Below, piece after piece: positions 1 to 8,546 of a stretch of 15,233 nucleotides of DNA. The notes under the pieces were generated by a model. It searched no databases and had not been told where the DNA came from. It saw only the letters and a program-made list of their open reading frames with translations. The stretch comes from Alphaproteobacteria bacterium (GTDB lineage: Bacteria; Pseudomonadota; Alphaproteobacteria; Sphingomonadales; Sphingomonadaceae), in assembly GCA_005882415.1 (NCBI GenBank), contig VBAE01000086.1, positions 1 through 15,233 of the forward strand, written 5' to 3'. Each line of letters begins with the position of its first letter. Positions within the stretch are counted from its first letter, which is position 1. The position numbers and the translations under genes were made by a program.

Positions 1-1
1 C

Positions 2-994
2 GAGCACCCGCCGATCCCGGCGCCGAAGGTGGGCGTGCTGCTCACCAATCTCGGCACCCCCAACGCGCCGGAGCCGGGGGCGGTGAAGCTCTACCTCAGA
101 GAATTCCTGTCCGACCCGCGCGTGGTCGAGATCCCGCAGCTCGTCTGGCAGCCGATCCTGCGCGGGATCATCCTCAACACCCGCCCGAAGAAGTCCGCCC
201 ACGCTTACCGGCAGGTCTGGACGGAGGAGGGCTCCCCGCTCGCTGCGATCACCGCCCGCCAGGCCCGGGCGCTGCAGGGCGCTTTCGGTTCCGACGTCAT
301 CGTCGACCATGCGATGCGCTACGGCCGGCCTGCCATCTCGGATCGGATCGACGCCTTGAAGGCGCAGGGCTGCGAGCGCATCCTGATCGCGCCGCTCTAC
401 CCGCAATATTGCGCCGCCACGACCGCCACGGCGCTCGACGCCGCCTTCGCCCATCTGCGCCATCTGCGCTGGCAGCCGGCCGTCCGCACGTTGCCGCCTT
501 ATCATGACGATGCTATATATATCGGAGCGCTGAAAGCGGTGTTGGAGGCGGAGCTTACGGCGCTGCCGTTCGAGCCGCAGGCGGTGATCGCGAGCTTCCA
601 CGGCATGCCGCAGCGCACGCTGGAATTGGGCGATCCTTACCACTGCCACTGCCGCAAGACGGCGCGACTGCTCTCGGAGGCGCTGAGGCGTGACCTTAGT
701 GTGACCTTCCAGTCCCGCTTCGGCCGCGCCAAGTGGCTCGAGCCCGCCACCGACAAGGTGCTCGCCGCCCTCCCCGGCCAGGGGATAACGAAGGTCGCGA
801 TCTTCGCCCCGGGCTTCTCGGCCGACTGCCTCGAGACCTTGGAGGAGCTCGCCATCCGCGGCCGCGACACCTTCCTCGGCGCGGGCGGCACGGACTTCGC
901 CTACCTCCCCTGCCTCAACGACAGCGCTCCTGGAATCGAGCTGCTGAGGCGCCTTATCGGGCGCGAACTTGAAGGTTGGGTGCCTGCCACGTAA
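2..994 (+). CDS. hemH: Ferrochelatase (5' end outside window)
   Basis: Inserts Fe2+ into protoporphyrin IX, the last step of heme synthesis. The N-terminal core strand reads KVGVLLTNLGTP. Further in are the YPQY-x-AATTAT segment, the SFHGMP motif carrying the metal-binding catalytic histidine (about base 600), a YHCHCRKTA stretch, QSRFGRAKWLEPAT, and the FAPGFSADCLETLEEL block with the conserved glutamate (about base 834). The frame stays open to base 2, adding EHPPIPAPK before the GTG at 29. Family members normally have a short leader before this strand, so the real start is probably upstream and the GTG at 29 is an internal valine. The C-terminus looks complete and stops with TAA at 992-994. 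phaB follows 34 bp downstream on the same strand. The identification is secure; only the 5' boundary is unknown. Confidence 0.95.
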   Translation, partial: EHPPIPAPKVGVLLTNLGTPNAPEPGAVKLYLREFLSDPRVVEIPQLVWQPILRGIILNTRPKKSAHAYRQVWTEEGSPLAAITARQARALQGAFGSDVIVDHAMRYGRPAISDRIDALKAQGCERILIAPLYPQYCAATTATALDAAFAHLRHLRWQPAVRTLPPYHDDAIYIGALKAVLEAELTALPFEPQAVIASFHGMPQRTLELGDPYHCHCRKTARLLSEALRRDLSVTFQSRFGRAKWLEPATDKVLAALPGQGITKVAIFAPGFSADCLETLEELAIRGRDTFLGAGGTDFAYLPCLNDSAPGIELLRRLIGRELEGWVPAT

Positions 995-1028
995 GGCGGC
1001 GGCACAAAAAACAAGAGGAGAGGCACCA

Positions 1029-1751
1029 ATGGCACGCGTTGCAGTCGTCACCGGAGGGACTCGCGGGATCGGCGAGGCGATCAGCGTCGCGCTCCGCGAC
1101 CAGGGCGTCACCGTCGCCGCCAACTATGCGGGCAACGACCAGAAGGCCCAGGACTTCACCGCCCGAACCGGCATCAAAGCCTACAAATGGGACGTCAGCG
1201 ACTATGACGCCTGCATCGCCGGTATCCAGCAGGTGGAGAGCGAGCTCGGACCGGTCGACGTCCTCGTCAACAATGCCGGCATTACCCGCGACGGCACGAT
1301 GAAGCGGATGACGCGCCAGGCCTGGGACGAGGTGATCGACGTCAATCTCGGCGGCTGCTTCAACATGGCCAAGGCGGTGTTCGACGGGATGACCGCGAGG
1401 AAGTTCGGCCGAATCGTCAACATCGGCTCGATCAACGGCCAGGCCGGGCAATATGGCCAGGTCAATTACGCTGCCGCCAAATCGGGCATCCACGGCTTCA
1501 CCAAGGCCCTCGCCCAGGAAGGCGCTCGGGCAGGCATCACCGTGAACGCGATTGCGCCCGGCTATATCGATACGGAAATGGTCGCCGCGGTGCCCGAGGA
1601 CGTGCTCGCCAAAATCGTCGCCCGGATCCCAGTCGGGCGCTTAGGCAAGGCCGAGGAGATCGCGCGGGGCGTGGTGTTCCTGTGCGGCGAGGAGGCGGGC
1701 TTCGTCACCGGCTCGACGCTCAGCATCAACGGCGGCCAGCATATGTATTGA
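1029..1751 (+). CDS. phaB: Acetoacetyl-CoA reductase, short-chain dehydrogenase family
   Basis: NADPH-dependent reduction of acetoacetyl-CoA to (R)-3-hydroxybutyryl-CoA, the second step of polyhydroxybutyrate synthesis. At 240 residues it is the usual length. It shows the Rossmann motif TGGTRGIG (8-15), NNAG (81-84), and the Ser134, Tyr147, Lys151 catalytic set. The segment INGQAGQYGQVNY between Ser and Tyr is the PhaB-type version; FabG proteins have a different loop here, which is why I prefer PhaB over FabG. The open frame runs back to 969, but the ATG at 1029 has a strong GAGGAG (1015-1020) eight bases upstream and gives the standard MARVAVVTGG start. No phaA or phaC is visible in the window, so the PHA role rests on family resemblance. 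A general 3-oxoacyl reductase is the alternative. Confidence 0.9.
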   Translation: MARVAVVTGGTRGIGEAISVALRDQGVTVAANYAGNDQKAQDFTARTGIKAYKWDVSDYDACIAGIQQVESELGPVDVLVNNAGITRDGTMKRMTRQAWDEVIDVNLGGCFNMAKAVFDGMTARKFGRIVNIGSINGQAGQYGQVNYAAAKSGIHGFTKALAQEGARAGITVNAIAPGYIDTEMVAAVPEDVLAKIVARIPVGRLGKAEEIARGVVFLCGEEAGFVTGSTLSINGGQHMY

Positions 1752-1756
1752 GGACT

Positions 1757-1890
1757 ACCCTCTCCCACTTGGGGAGAGGGTCGACTCGACGAAGTCGAGC
1801 GGGGTGAGGGAACGGGCGGCTGAGTACAGGCCCTCACCCTCCCACCCGCTTCGCGGGCGGGCCCCTCCCTCTCCCCTAGAGGGAGAGGGG
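1757..1890. repeat. Intergenic inverted-repeat array (REP/MITE-like)
   Basis: The gap between convergent phaB and the exported-protein gene is packed with dyads. CCCTCTCCC (1758-1766) pairs with GGGAGAGGG (1772-1780). CTCGAC (1785-1790) pairs with GTCGAG (1794-1799). GGTGAGGG (1803-1810) pairs with CCCTCACC (1831-1838). CCCGC (1845-1849) pairs with GCGGG (1853-1857). CCCTCTCCC (1867-1875) pairs with GGGAGAGGG (1881-1889). The first and last hairpins share the same 9-mer arms, so the whole block can also fold end to end. Similar CCCTCTCCC...GGGAGAGGG intergenic repeats are, from memory, common in sphingomonad genomes. It has no coding content. It may also serve as a bidirectional terminator. 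Confidence 0.65.
1867..1889. terminator. Possible bidirectional terminator hairpin
   Basis: A 9-bp perfect stem, CCCTCTCCC / GGGAGAGGG, with a five-base loop (CTAGA) lies 11 bp past the stop codon of the minus-strand gene and about 115 bp past phaB. There is no clear T-tract on either strand, so intrinsic termination is inferred from position and stem strength only. It belongs to the larger repeat block. Confidence 0.3.
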
Positions 1891-1900
1891 TTGGTACCTC

Positions 1901-2428
1901 TTACTGCCCCATATCCAGCACGAAGACCGGCCCGATATCCACCACCTGCTTCGCGCCGGCGAGGTGGAGGGTGGCGTTGATCTGGCCGGGGGCATAGTCC
2001 TTGTCGGCCTTGCCGGTGACCTGGTGGAGCTCCCACGTCGGACCGACGGTGACCGCGTCCTTGACCACCGGCGTGTAGGGCGCGGCGGCGAGCTGGACGG
2101 CGTTGTAGGGGAGCGAGACGGTGGTCGCGCCGTCGGGGCCCTTCTCCAGCCGGGCCCAGAAGGCGAGGACGAGCGTGTCGCCGGCCTTCACCGGCTTGTC
2201 GATCTCGGTCGACAAAGCGATGTCCCAGGGGTTGGGCTTGCCTGGGCTGTCGACGCGGAGCGCCTTGCCCCCCTGCACGCCCTCGTCGTGGCGGCTCTTG
2301 GCCGTGGCGCCATGGACCGCCGTGGAGCCGGCCTTGTTGATGATCTTGTTCAAGATATCGTCCTGCGCGGGGACCGCGACCGGGGCGGCGACGAGCAGGC
2401 AGGCGAAGGCGGTCTTCCAGGCGTTCAT
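1901..2428 (-). CDS. Exported carbohydrate-binding-like protein
   Basis: A 175-residue protein starting MNAWKTAFACLLVAAPVAVPAQ, a clear signal peptide with likely cleavage after VPA. The mature part resembles a galactose-binding-like beta-sandwich of the CBM4/9 type: an ALRVDSPG strand, NPWDIALST, KPVKAGDTLVLAFWARL, then the W-E-L-H strand and the C-terminal IGPVFVLDM strand. Such domains often accompany xylan-active enzymes. The frame extends to an ATG at 2446, but the ATG at 2428 has GGGGAGAG just upstream and starts the signal peptide properly. It lies 32 bp downstream of the SGNH esterase gene and is probably co-transcribed. No catalytic motif is visible. The binding function is inferred from fold resemblance, not shown. 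Confidence 0.75.
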   Translation of the reverse strand: MNAWKTAFACLLVAAPVAVPAQDDILNKIINKAGSTAVHGATAKSRHDEGVQGGKALRVDSPGKPNPWDIALSTEIDKPVKAGDTLVLAFWARLEKGPDGATTVSLPYNAVQLAAAPYTPVVKDAVTVGPTWELHQVTGKADKDYAPGQINATLHLAGAKQVVDIGPVFVLDMGQ

Positions 2429-2460
2429 CACTCTCTCCCCAACCATTTGTTTTGCCGCAG

Positions 2461-3552
2461 TTAATCACGACTCCGCGGCCGGGGCAAGCCGCGCCGGATT
2501 TCGGCATTGGAGTCGATGTACGCGCCTAGAGCGGCGGCGATCGCGCGGTCGTCGGCGAGGTTGGGGTGGTAGTTGCAGCCGGTGAGGGCGAGGCCGCGCA
2601 CCGGCACGAAGCCGATCCGCCGCTCGCCCGACGCGCGGACCCGCTCGACCACCTTGCGCACCTCCGCCGCGATCTCGCCGTCGGCCATGTCGGTCGCCCA
2701 GAGGATGAAATGCGCCTCAGGGTTGGCGGCGCGGAGGCGCTTCAGGAAGGCGGCGTAGCTCGCTTCGAAATCGGCGTGGAGGGCGTCGCGGCTCTTCCAC
2801 TTCTCGCCGCCGTGGAGCGGCGTCGTGAAGTCGTTGGTGCCGAGCGCGATGACGATGATGCGCGGCTTCCACGCGGGGTCGCGGTAGGGAATCTTATGGT
2901 CGAGCAGGGCGTAGGGGTAGGCCTGCGGAAGCGTGTCCGCGAGGAATCCGCCATAGTTGCGGACGATGCCGCGGCCGGAGATGGCGTTGACCTGATAGTC
3001 GGCGCCGTAGCGGGCTGCTGTCAGCGGGGCGATGCCCTGGCTCGTGTCAGTGGTCGCCCAGACTTCATCTTCGGTGCATTCGCGTTTGGACGAGGTGTTG
3101 CCGTAGCCGACGCTGTGCGAATCGCCGATGAACTCGATCTGGGTTGCGCGGGCGGCCGGCGGCCGCGGGCGGGTGCCGGGGAGGGCGAAGAAGCCGCCGA
3201 AGCCGGTTGGGCCCGCCTGGCTCTCGCTGGCGACGTCGATCCGGAGGCGGTGCGCGCCTGCGCCTAGGCCGGCGACCCGGTAGAGGCCGGGTGCGGGCTT
3301 CACCAGCGCGAGCGGGGCGCCGCCGTCGATCCGGATGCGCAGGCTCACCTCGCCGGGCCCGACGCGGAATAGCGCGCCCGCGCCGCGGAAGGCGGTCTCA
3401 TAATAAGTGCCGGGCCATTGCCGCATGCCTTGTGAGGTCCGCCCCACCACGTGCATCGGCAGCGGCGCGCCTGCTTTGGTGGCGACCGCCTCTATGCGGA
3501 CGCCCGCTGGCGTCGCGAGCAAAAAGGCTGCGGCGATCAGGACGAATTTCAA
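2461..3552 (-). CDS. Secreted SGNH/GDSL esterase, CE2-like
   Basis: Probably a carbohydrate O-deacetylase of the CE2 type, acting in the periplasm or outside the cell. It has 363 residues from a TTG start (3550-3552): the signal peptide KFVLIAAAFLLATPA, an N-terminal beta-sandwich (about 30-135), then the SGNH hydrolase domain. That domain holds block I IGDSHSVGYGN with the nucleophile Ser145, GTND (238-241) as block III, and GCNYHPN with His329 as the likely catalytic histidine. I chose the TTG because GGGAGG lies five bases upstream and the hydrophobic signal begins at once. The frame continues to another TTG at 3609 without a comparable site. Its partner is the small binding-like protein just downstream. 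The substrate is unknown; acetylated xylan is a guess from CE2 family knowledge. Confidence 0.85.
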   Translation of the reverse strand: MKFVLIAAAFLLATPAGVRIEAVATKAGAPLPMHVVGRTSQGMRQWPGTYYETAFRGAGALFRVGPGEVSLRIRIDGGAPLALVKPAPGLYRVAGLGAGAHRLRIDVASESQAGPTGFGGFFALPGTRPRPPAARATQIEFIGDSHSVGYGNTSSKRECTEDEVWATTDTSQGIAPLTAARYGADYQVNAISGRGIVRNYGGFLADTLPQAYPYALLDHKIPYRDPAWKPRIIVIALGTNDFTTPLHGGEKWKSRDALHADFEASYAAFLKRLRAANPEAHFILWATDMADGEIAAEVRKVVERVRASGERRIGFVPVRGLALTGCNYHPNLADDRAIAAALGAYIDSNAEIRRGLPRPRSRD

Positions 3553-3628
3553 GCGGGCCTCCCTCGAACCAGTCCGACAGACGTAACCCGCGCTTTGCGC
3601 CGACCGCAATGGCGGTTAGGCGGGGACT

Positions 3629-3859
3629 ATGGCCGGCCCCGTCAAACGCTCGATGATGATCGCCGGCCACGCGACTTCGATCAGCCTCGAGCCGATCTTC
3701 TGGGACGCGCTTCGCGACGCGGCCGATGCGGAGGGGCTCCCCCTCAACGCCCTCGTCGCCCGGATCGACGCCGGCCGGATCGAGGCCGCCGACCCGGCGA
3801 ACCTCGCCAGCGCCATCCGCGTCTGGCTGATGGAGCGTGCCCTAGACCGCCGCGCCTAG
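3629..3859 (+). CDS. Small ribbon-helix-helix protein
   Basis: A 76-residue protein that fits the short alphaproteobacterial ribbon-helix-helix family (RHH_4 type). It has a basic N-terminus, a beta-strand (HATSISLEP, about 14-22), helix A (FWDALRDAADAEG, about 24-36), the turn LPLNALVARID, then a C-terminal helix SAIRVWLMERAL. These proteins are presumed DNA-binding dimers, but no target is known for this one. The ATG at 3629 is preceded by a GGCGGGG that is only a moderate ribosome site. It is divergent from the esterase gene, with 76 bp between the starts, and convergent with gdh. Its TAG and the frameshift-corrected gdh TAG interlock in the palindrome CTAG (3856-3859). Confidence 0.8.
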   Translation: MAGPVKRSMMIAGHATSISLEPIFWDALRDAADAEGLPLNALVARIDAGRIEAADPANLASAIRVWLMERALDRRA

Positions 3860-6800
3860 CGCCCCAACAGCACCCGGGCCTGCGTCGCGATCTGGGCAAG
3901 CATCGGGGCGGTGGTGGCGGGGGCGGTTCGGGCGCGGTCGACCAGGCGGCGGAACTGCTCGATTCGTGGGCCTTGGCGGGTGACCCATTGCTCGACGGCG
4001 GCCTGGGGATCGCTCTTGCCGCGCCGCTCGATGAAGTCGAGGCGGAGCTGCTCGAAGTCGCGGGCCAGGCCGGCGGTGAGCAGCCGCTCCCACTGGTCGC
4101 GGGCCGGGAAGCGGGTCGCCGCGCCCTGCGCCCAGTCGAGCGCGAGAGCCTCGCCGAGCCGCGTATAGGCGTTGGTCAGGGCGATCTCGTCGACTCCGAG
4201 GCGCTTGCCGTAAGCGGCGATTCCGAGACACCTCCTTGCGCAGAAGCGTGTCGACGACTGCGCTCAGCTTGTTGAGGCCGGGCGCGAGGTCGTCGACCAT
4301 CTCGGTCAGCTTGGTCGCGGAATCGGTGTTCCTAAGGATGTCGGCGATGTGGATCTGGAGCGCGCGCGAGGTGCGGTCGAACAGGTCGAGCCGGACCTGC
4401 TCGGGAATGTCGATCGTATCGAGCGTCCGCCACAATTCGTCCATTCCGAACAGGCGCTCGGCGGCGACGAAGGCGGCGGCGACCTGGCCGACCGAGGCGC
4501 CCTCCTCCTCGGTGACCGCGAAGGGCGCGACCATGCCCAAGCGGTTGACCAAGCGATTGGCGATCTTGGTGGCGATGATCTGCTTGCGCAGGCGGTGCTG
4601 GCGGATCGAGTCGCCGTGCCGCTCCTGCATCACCTTGGGGAAGGCGGCCATCAGCTCGGGCGTCAGGGTCGGGTCGTCTGTGATCTTCCCCGTCTCCAGC
4701 GCGTCCTGAAGGGCGAGCTTGGAGGTGGAGAGGAGGACTGCGAGCTCGGGCCGGGTCAGGCCGCGATTTTCCTGGGCGCGGCGGAGCAGCTCTTCATTGC
4801 TCTCCAGCCCCTCGACCGCGCGGTTGAGGCGGCCGCTCTCCTCCAGCACCTCGATCACCCGGACGAGCTGCGGCAGCGACTCGGCGCCGCCGCGCTCGGC
4901 GATGGAGAGGGCGAGCGTCTGGAGGCGATTGTCCTCCAGCACGATGGCGGCGACGTCGTCGGTCATCTCTTCGAGCAGGGCGTTGCGCTCCTCGAAGCCG
5001 AGCCTCCCCTCGCTCATTTCCCGGTTGAGCGGGATCTTGATGTTGACCTCATTGTCCGAGCAGTCGACGCCGGCCGAATTGTCGATGAAGTCGGTGTTGA
5101 TCCGGCCGCCGGCTTCCGCGAACTCGATCCGGCCGGCCTGGGTGATGGCGAGGTTGGCACCTTCGCCGAGCGCCTTGGCGCGAAGGTCCGAGCCGTTGAC
5201 GCGGATGGGGTCGTTGGCCGGGTCGCCGACCTCGGCGTTGGTCTCGCTCCTGCCCTTGATGTAGGTGCCGATGCCGCCGAACCACAGCAGGTCGACTTGC
5301 GCTTTGAGGATCGCGGTCATCAATGAGGCGGGGTCGGTCTCCTCAACCTGGAGGCCGAGCAGGGCCGCCATCTGGTCCGAGACGGGGATCGTCTTCTGGC
5401 TGCGCGGGAAGACTCCGCCGCCGGGCGAGATCAGCGCCTTGTCGTAATCGTCCCAGCTCGAGCGGGGGAGGGCGAACAGGCGGTTGCGTTCCTCCCAGCT
5501 CGCGGCCGGATCGGGATTGGGATCGATAAAGATGTGGCGGTGGTCGAAGGCCGCGACCAGCTTCAGCGATTTCGACAGGAGCATGCCGTTGCCGAACACG
5601 TCGCCCGACATGTCGCCGACTCCGGCGACGGTGATCGGCTGGGTCTGGACGTCGACGCCCACCTCGCGGAAGTGGCGCTGGACGGAGACCCAGGCGCCGC
5701 GGGCGGTGATGCCCATCGCCTTATGGTCGTAGCCGTAGCTCCCGCCCGAGGCGAAGGCGTCGCCCAGCCAGAAGCCGCGCGACACCGCGATCTCGTTGGC
5801 GATGTCCGAGAAAGTGGCGGTGCCCTTGTCGGCGGCGACGACGAAATAGGGATCGTCGCCGTCGAGGACGGTGACGTCGGCCGGGTGGACGACCTTGCCC
5901 TCGACCAGATTGTCGGTGACCGAGAGAAGCGAGCGGATGAAGATCCGGTAGCTCTCGGTGCCTTCCGCGAGCCAGGCGTCGCGGTCGGAGATCGGCGGCA
6001 GATGCTTGGGATAGAAGCCGCCCTTGGCGCCGGTCGGAACAATGACTGCGTTCTTGACCAGCTGCGCCTTCATCAGGCCGAGGATCTCGGTGCGGAAATC
6101 GTCGCGCCGGTCGGACCAGCGAAGGCCGCCGCGGGCGACCGGGCCCCCGCGCAGGTGAATGCCCTCGACGCGCGGGCTGTAGACCCAGATCTCGCGCCAC
6201 GGCACCGGCGCCGGAAGGCCGGGGACCCGGGCACTGTCGAGCTTGAAGGCGAGCGCCTCGCGGCTCGCCTCGGCGAAGGCGTTGGTGCGGAGGGTTGCGG
6301 CGACGACCGAGCGGAGCAGGCGCAGGATGCGGTCGTCGTCGATCGCTGCGACGTCGGCCAGGCCCTCGTCGATGGCACTCTCGGCCGCCTTGACCGCGGC
6401 CTTGCGGTCGCCGCCGAGCTTCGGATCGTGCATCGCGTTGAACAGGCCGATCAGGGCGCGGGCGACGGCAGGCGCCTTCCTCAGCGCCTCGACCACGGTC
6501 AGCATCGAATAGGAAACGCCGGCCTGGCGAAGGTAGCGGAACCAGGCGCGGAACAGGACCACGTCGCGCTGCTCGAGCCCCGCGCCGACCAGGAGCTGGT
6601 TGAACACGTCGTTTTCCGAGCGGCCTTCGAGCACCGCGCCGATCGCCTGCTCGACCACGGCGGAGCGGGCGAGCACGTCCTCGGCGCGGCTGCCGCCCTG
6701 GGTCTCGAGTTCGAAATCGTGGATGTAGCCGAGCCGGCCCTCGTCGAGCGGGGTCGGCACCTCTTCCAATACGCGGAAGCCGAAATTCTCGAACACCGGC

Positions 6801-8422
6801 ACCGCTTCGGAAAGCGGGATGAGCTCGCCCAGCCGATAGGTCTTGAGGCGGAGGCGGCGGGCGCCGTCTTCCTCGCGCCGGTAGAGGCGGGCGTCGCGGC
6901 GGGCGATGCCCTGGAGGTCGCAGACGCGCAGGATGTCGAGCGCCGCTTCGGCGGGCGCGGTGCGCAGGCGATAGGCTTCGGGGAAGTCGTCGACGAAGCT
7001 CAGCGTCAGGCGGGTGGCGCGCTGGGCGCCGACCTGCTCGCCCAGCGCTTCCTCGACCGCCGGCTCCCAGCCGCGGACCATCTCGTCGAGGCGGCGGTCG
7101 AGCGCTGCCGCGTCCGGGGTCTCGGTGTCGGATTTGACCGCGAGGGTGTAGCGGATCAGCGCCAGGTCGCCGTCGCCCAATTCCACCGACCAATTGGTGA
7201 TCCGGCCCGAGGAAGCCTCCTCGATCATCTTGCCGATGGCGATCCGCCGGCGGGTGGTGAGCTCGTCGCGGGGCAGCCAGACGAAGGCGAACAGGTGCCC
7301 TTTGAGGAGGCTTCGCACCAGGATCAAAGTCGGGCGCGGCCGGTCGGCGAGCGACATTGCCGTGACCACCAATTCGCGGATGCAGTCGGCGGAGAGATTG
7401 ACGAGCAGGTCGCGGGGGAGGGCGGTGACGGCGTGGCGGAGCGCCTTGCCGCTATGGCCGCGCGGATCGAAACGGAACTCCTCCTCGAGCTGCTCCAGCG
7501 TGCGGCGCAGGACCGGGACCTCCTCGACCGGCGCGGTCAGCGCCTCGCTGGTCCAGAGGCCCGCATGGACTCCGATACCGGTCACTTCGCCGCCCTCGCG
7601 GATCGGAACGACGACGAGGTCGAGCGGCACCCGGCGGTGGACGGTCGAGCGGCGGTCGGCCTTGGCGACCAGCGGCCCGGGGTTGCGCTCGAGCCAGCGC
7701 ATCGCGCCGAGGGCGCCGCCTTCGTCGGTCGGCTCGCCCGGGATCCGGAACAGGCCGAGCGCTTCGGCCGGCTGCCCGGTCGGCCGCTCGACATGGTAGG
7801 CAAGGAGGGTCATCGCCCCGTCGGCGAACCAGCGCAGCAGCGCGGCGCCCTCGGGATTGTCGGCGTCCATCAGCTCGGCGTCGGAGCGCATCCGCGCCTG
7901 CATGGCCGGCCAGTCGGTGACCGAAGCGCGGACGTCGGTGAGCACCCGGTTGATCTCGCCGAGGATCTCCCGGCGGTCGCGGCCGCCGGCACGGTCGACC
8001 TCGAGATACATCATCGATTCCCGCCGCTGCGGCTCGTCGCACAGCGGCTCGATCGCCTGGAGGTTGCCGCCTTCGTCGCGGGTGACGCAGAGGATCGGGT
8101 GGAGCAGGCGGTGGACAATGAGGCCGCGTGCGGCGAGCGCGTTCGCGACGGAGTCCACGAGGAAGGGCATGTCGTCGTTGACGATTCCGATCCGCATCCG
8201 GCGGTGGCCGAGCGCTCCGCCGAGGGACTCGATCCGGACCAGTGCATCGCCGCGCTCGCGCTGCTGGGCGCAGCCGGCGAGGAATTTGGCGGCTTCCTGC
8301 CGCTGCTGCTCGGAGAAGCCGACGAGCTCGTCGGGGAGGGCGCCATCGACCAAAGCGGCGGCGAAGGCGTCGAGAATCTGCACGTCGGCGGGTTTGGCCG
8401 CTCCCATGCTGTCCGCGTTCAT
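3856..8422 (-). CDS. gdh: NAD-dependent glutamate dehydrogenase, large type, with a 1-nt frameshift
   Basis: Oxidatively deaminates L-glutamate to 2-oxoglutarate with NAD+. It is a member of the roughly 180-kDa bacterial GDH family, with a long N-terminal regulatory region. The catalytic core shows RGGPVARGGLRWSDRRDDFR (about 760-785), TGAKGGF with the conserved lysine (about 800) and GVGDMSGDVFGNG (about 930-945). The ATG at 8422 has GGGAG six bases upstream. The open frame is uninterrupted to base 3842, but after Val1398 (4229-4231) it becomes Arg/Pro-rich and unlike the family. In the neighbouring frame, from ATC at 4219-4221, the sequence reads IAAYGKRLGVDEIALTNAYT and continues to LAQIATQARVLLGR and a TAG at 3856-3858. 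One extra base in 4222-4228 explains this. The corrected protein is 1521 residues. It could be a sequencing error or a real lesion. Confidence 0.9.
4222..4228 (-). other. Frameshift site in gdh
   Basis: On the minus strand, seven bases (TCTCGGA) stand where six would keep frame between Val1398 and the downstream IAAYGK segment. Removing one base, for example to give TCCGGA, would join the two frames. There is no slippery homopolymer or evident pseudoknot, so programmed frameshifting is not suggested. Confidence 0.8.
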
Positions 8423-8479
8423 ATCTGGCTCCCGAAGGGGTGCGGCAGGGGGCGCCGCCGGTCAGTCGCGGGCCATATG

Positions 8480-8496
8480 CTCCCGTCGCGCGGGAG
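8480..8496. terminator. Weak candidate hairpin between the PAS gene and gdh
   Basis: CTCCCG (8480-8485) and CGGGAG (8491-8496) form a six-bp stem with a five-base loop in the 124-bp gap. No T-tract follows on the minus strand. It may terminate PAS-gene transcripts or simply reflect GC-rich composition. The rest of the gap holds the gdh ribosome site (8429-8433) and presumably the gdh promoter, which I could not identify. Confidence 0.2.
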
Positions 8497-8546
8497 GGGC
8501 AACCCCGCGGCGGATACCGTATCGGGCAGTCAGCCGGTCGGAGAGG

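Noticed and set aside
1785..1857. CRISPR-like repeat unit
   Set aside because: The units are inverted, not direct, differ in sequence, and have no regular spacers.
3842..4228. The Arg/Pro-rich tail of the uninterrupted gdh frame as a genuine domain
   Set aside because: The adjacent frame gives a coherent GDH-like C-terminus with a stop that fits the neighbouring gene exactly, so the tail is explained by a frameshift.
5721..7193. 490-codon Arg/Pro-rich frame on the minus strand
   Set aside because: Same strand as gdh in a wrong frame; the Arg/Pro content is typical of an out-of-frame reading of GC-rich sequence.
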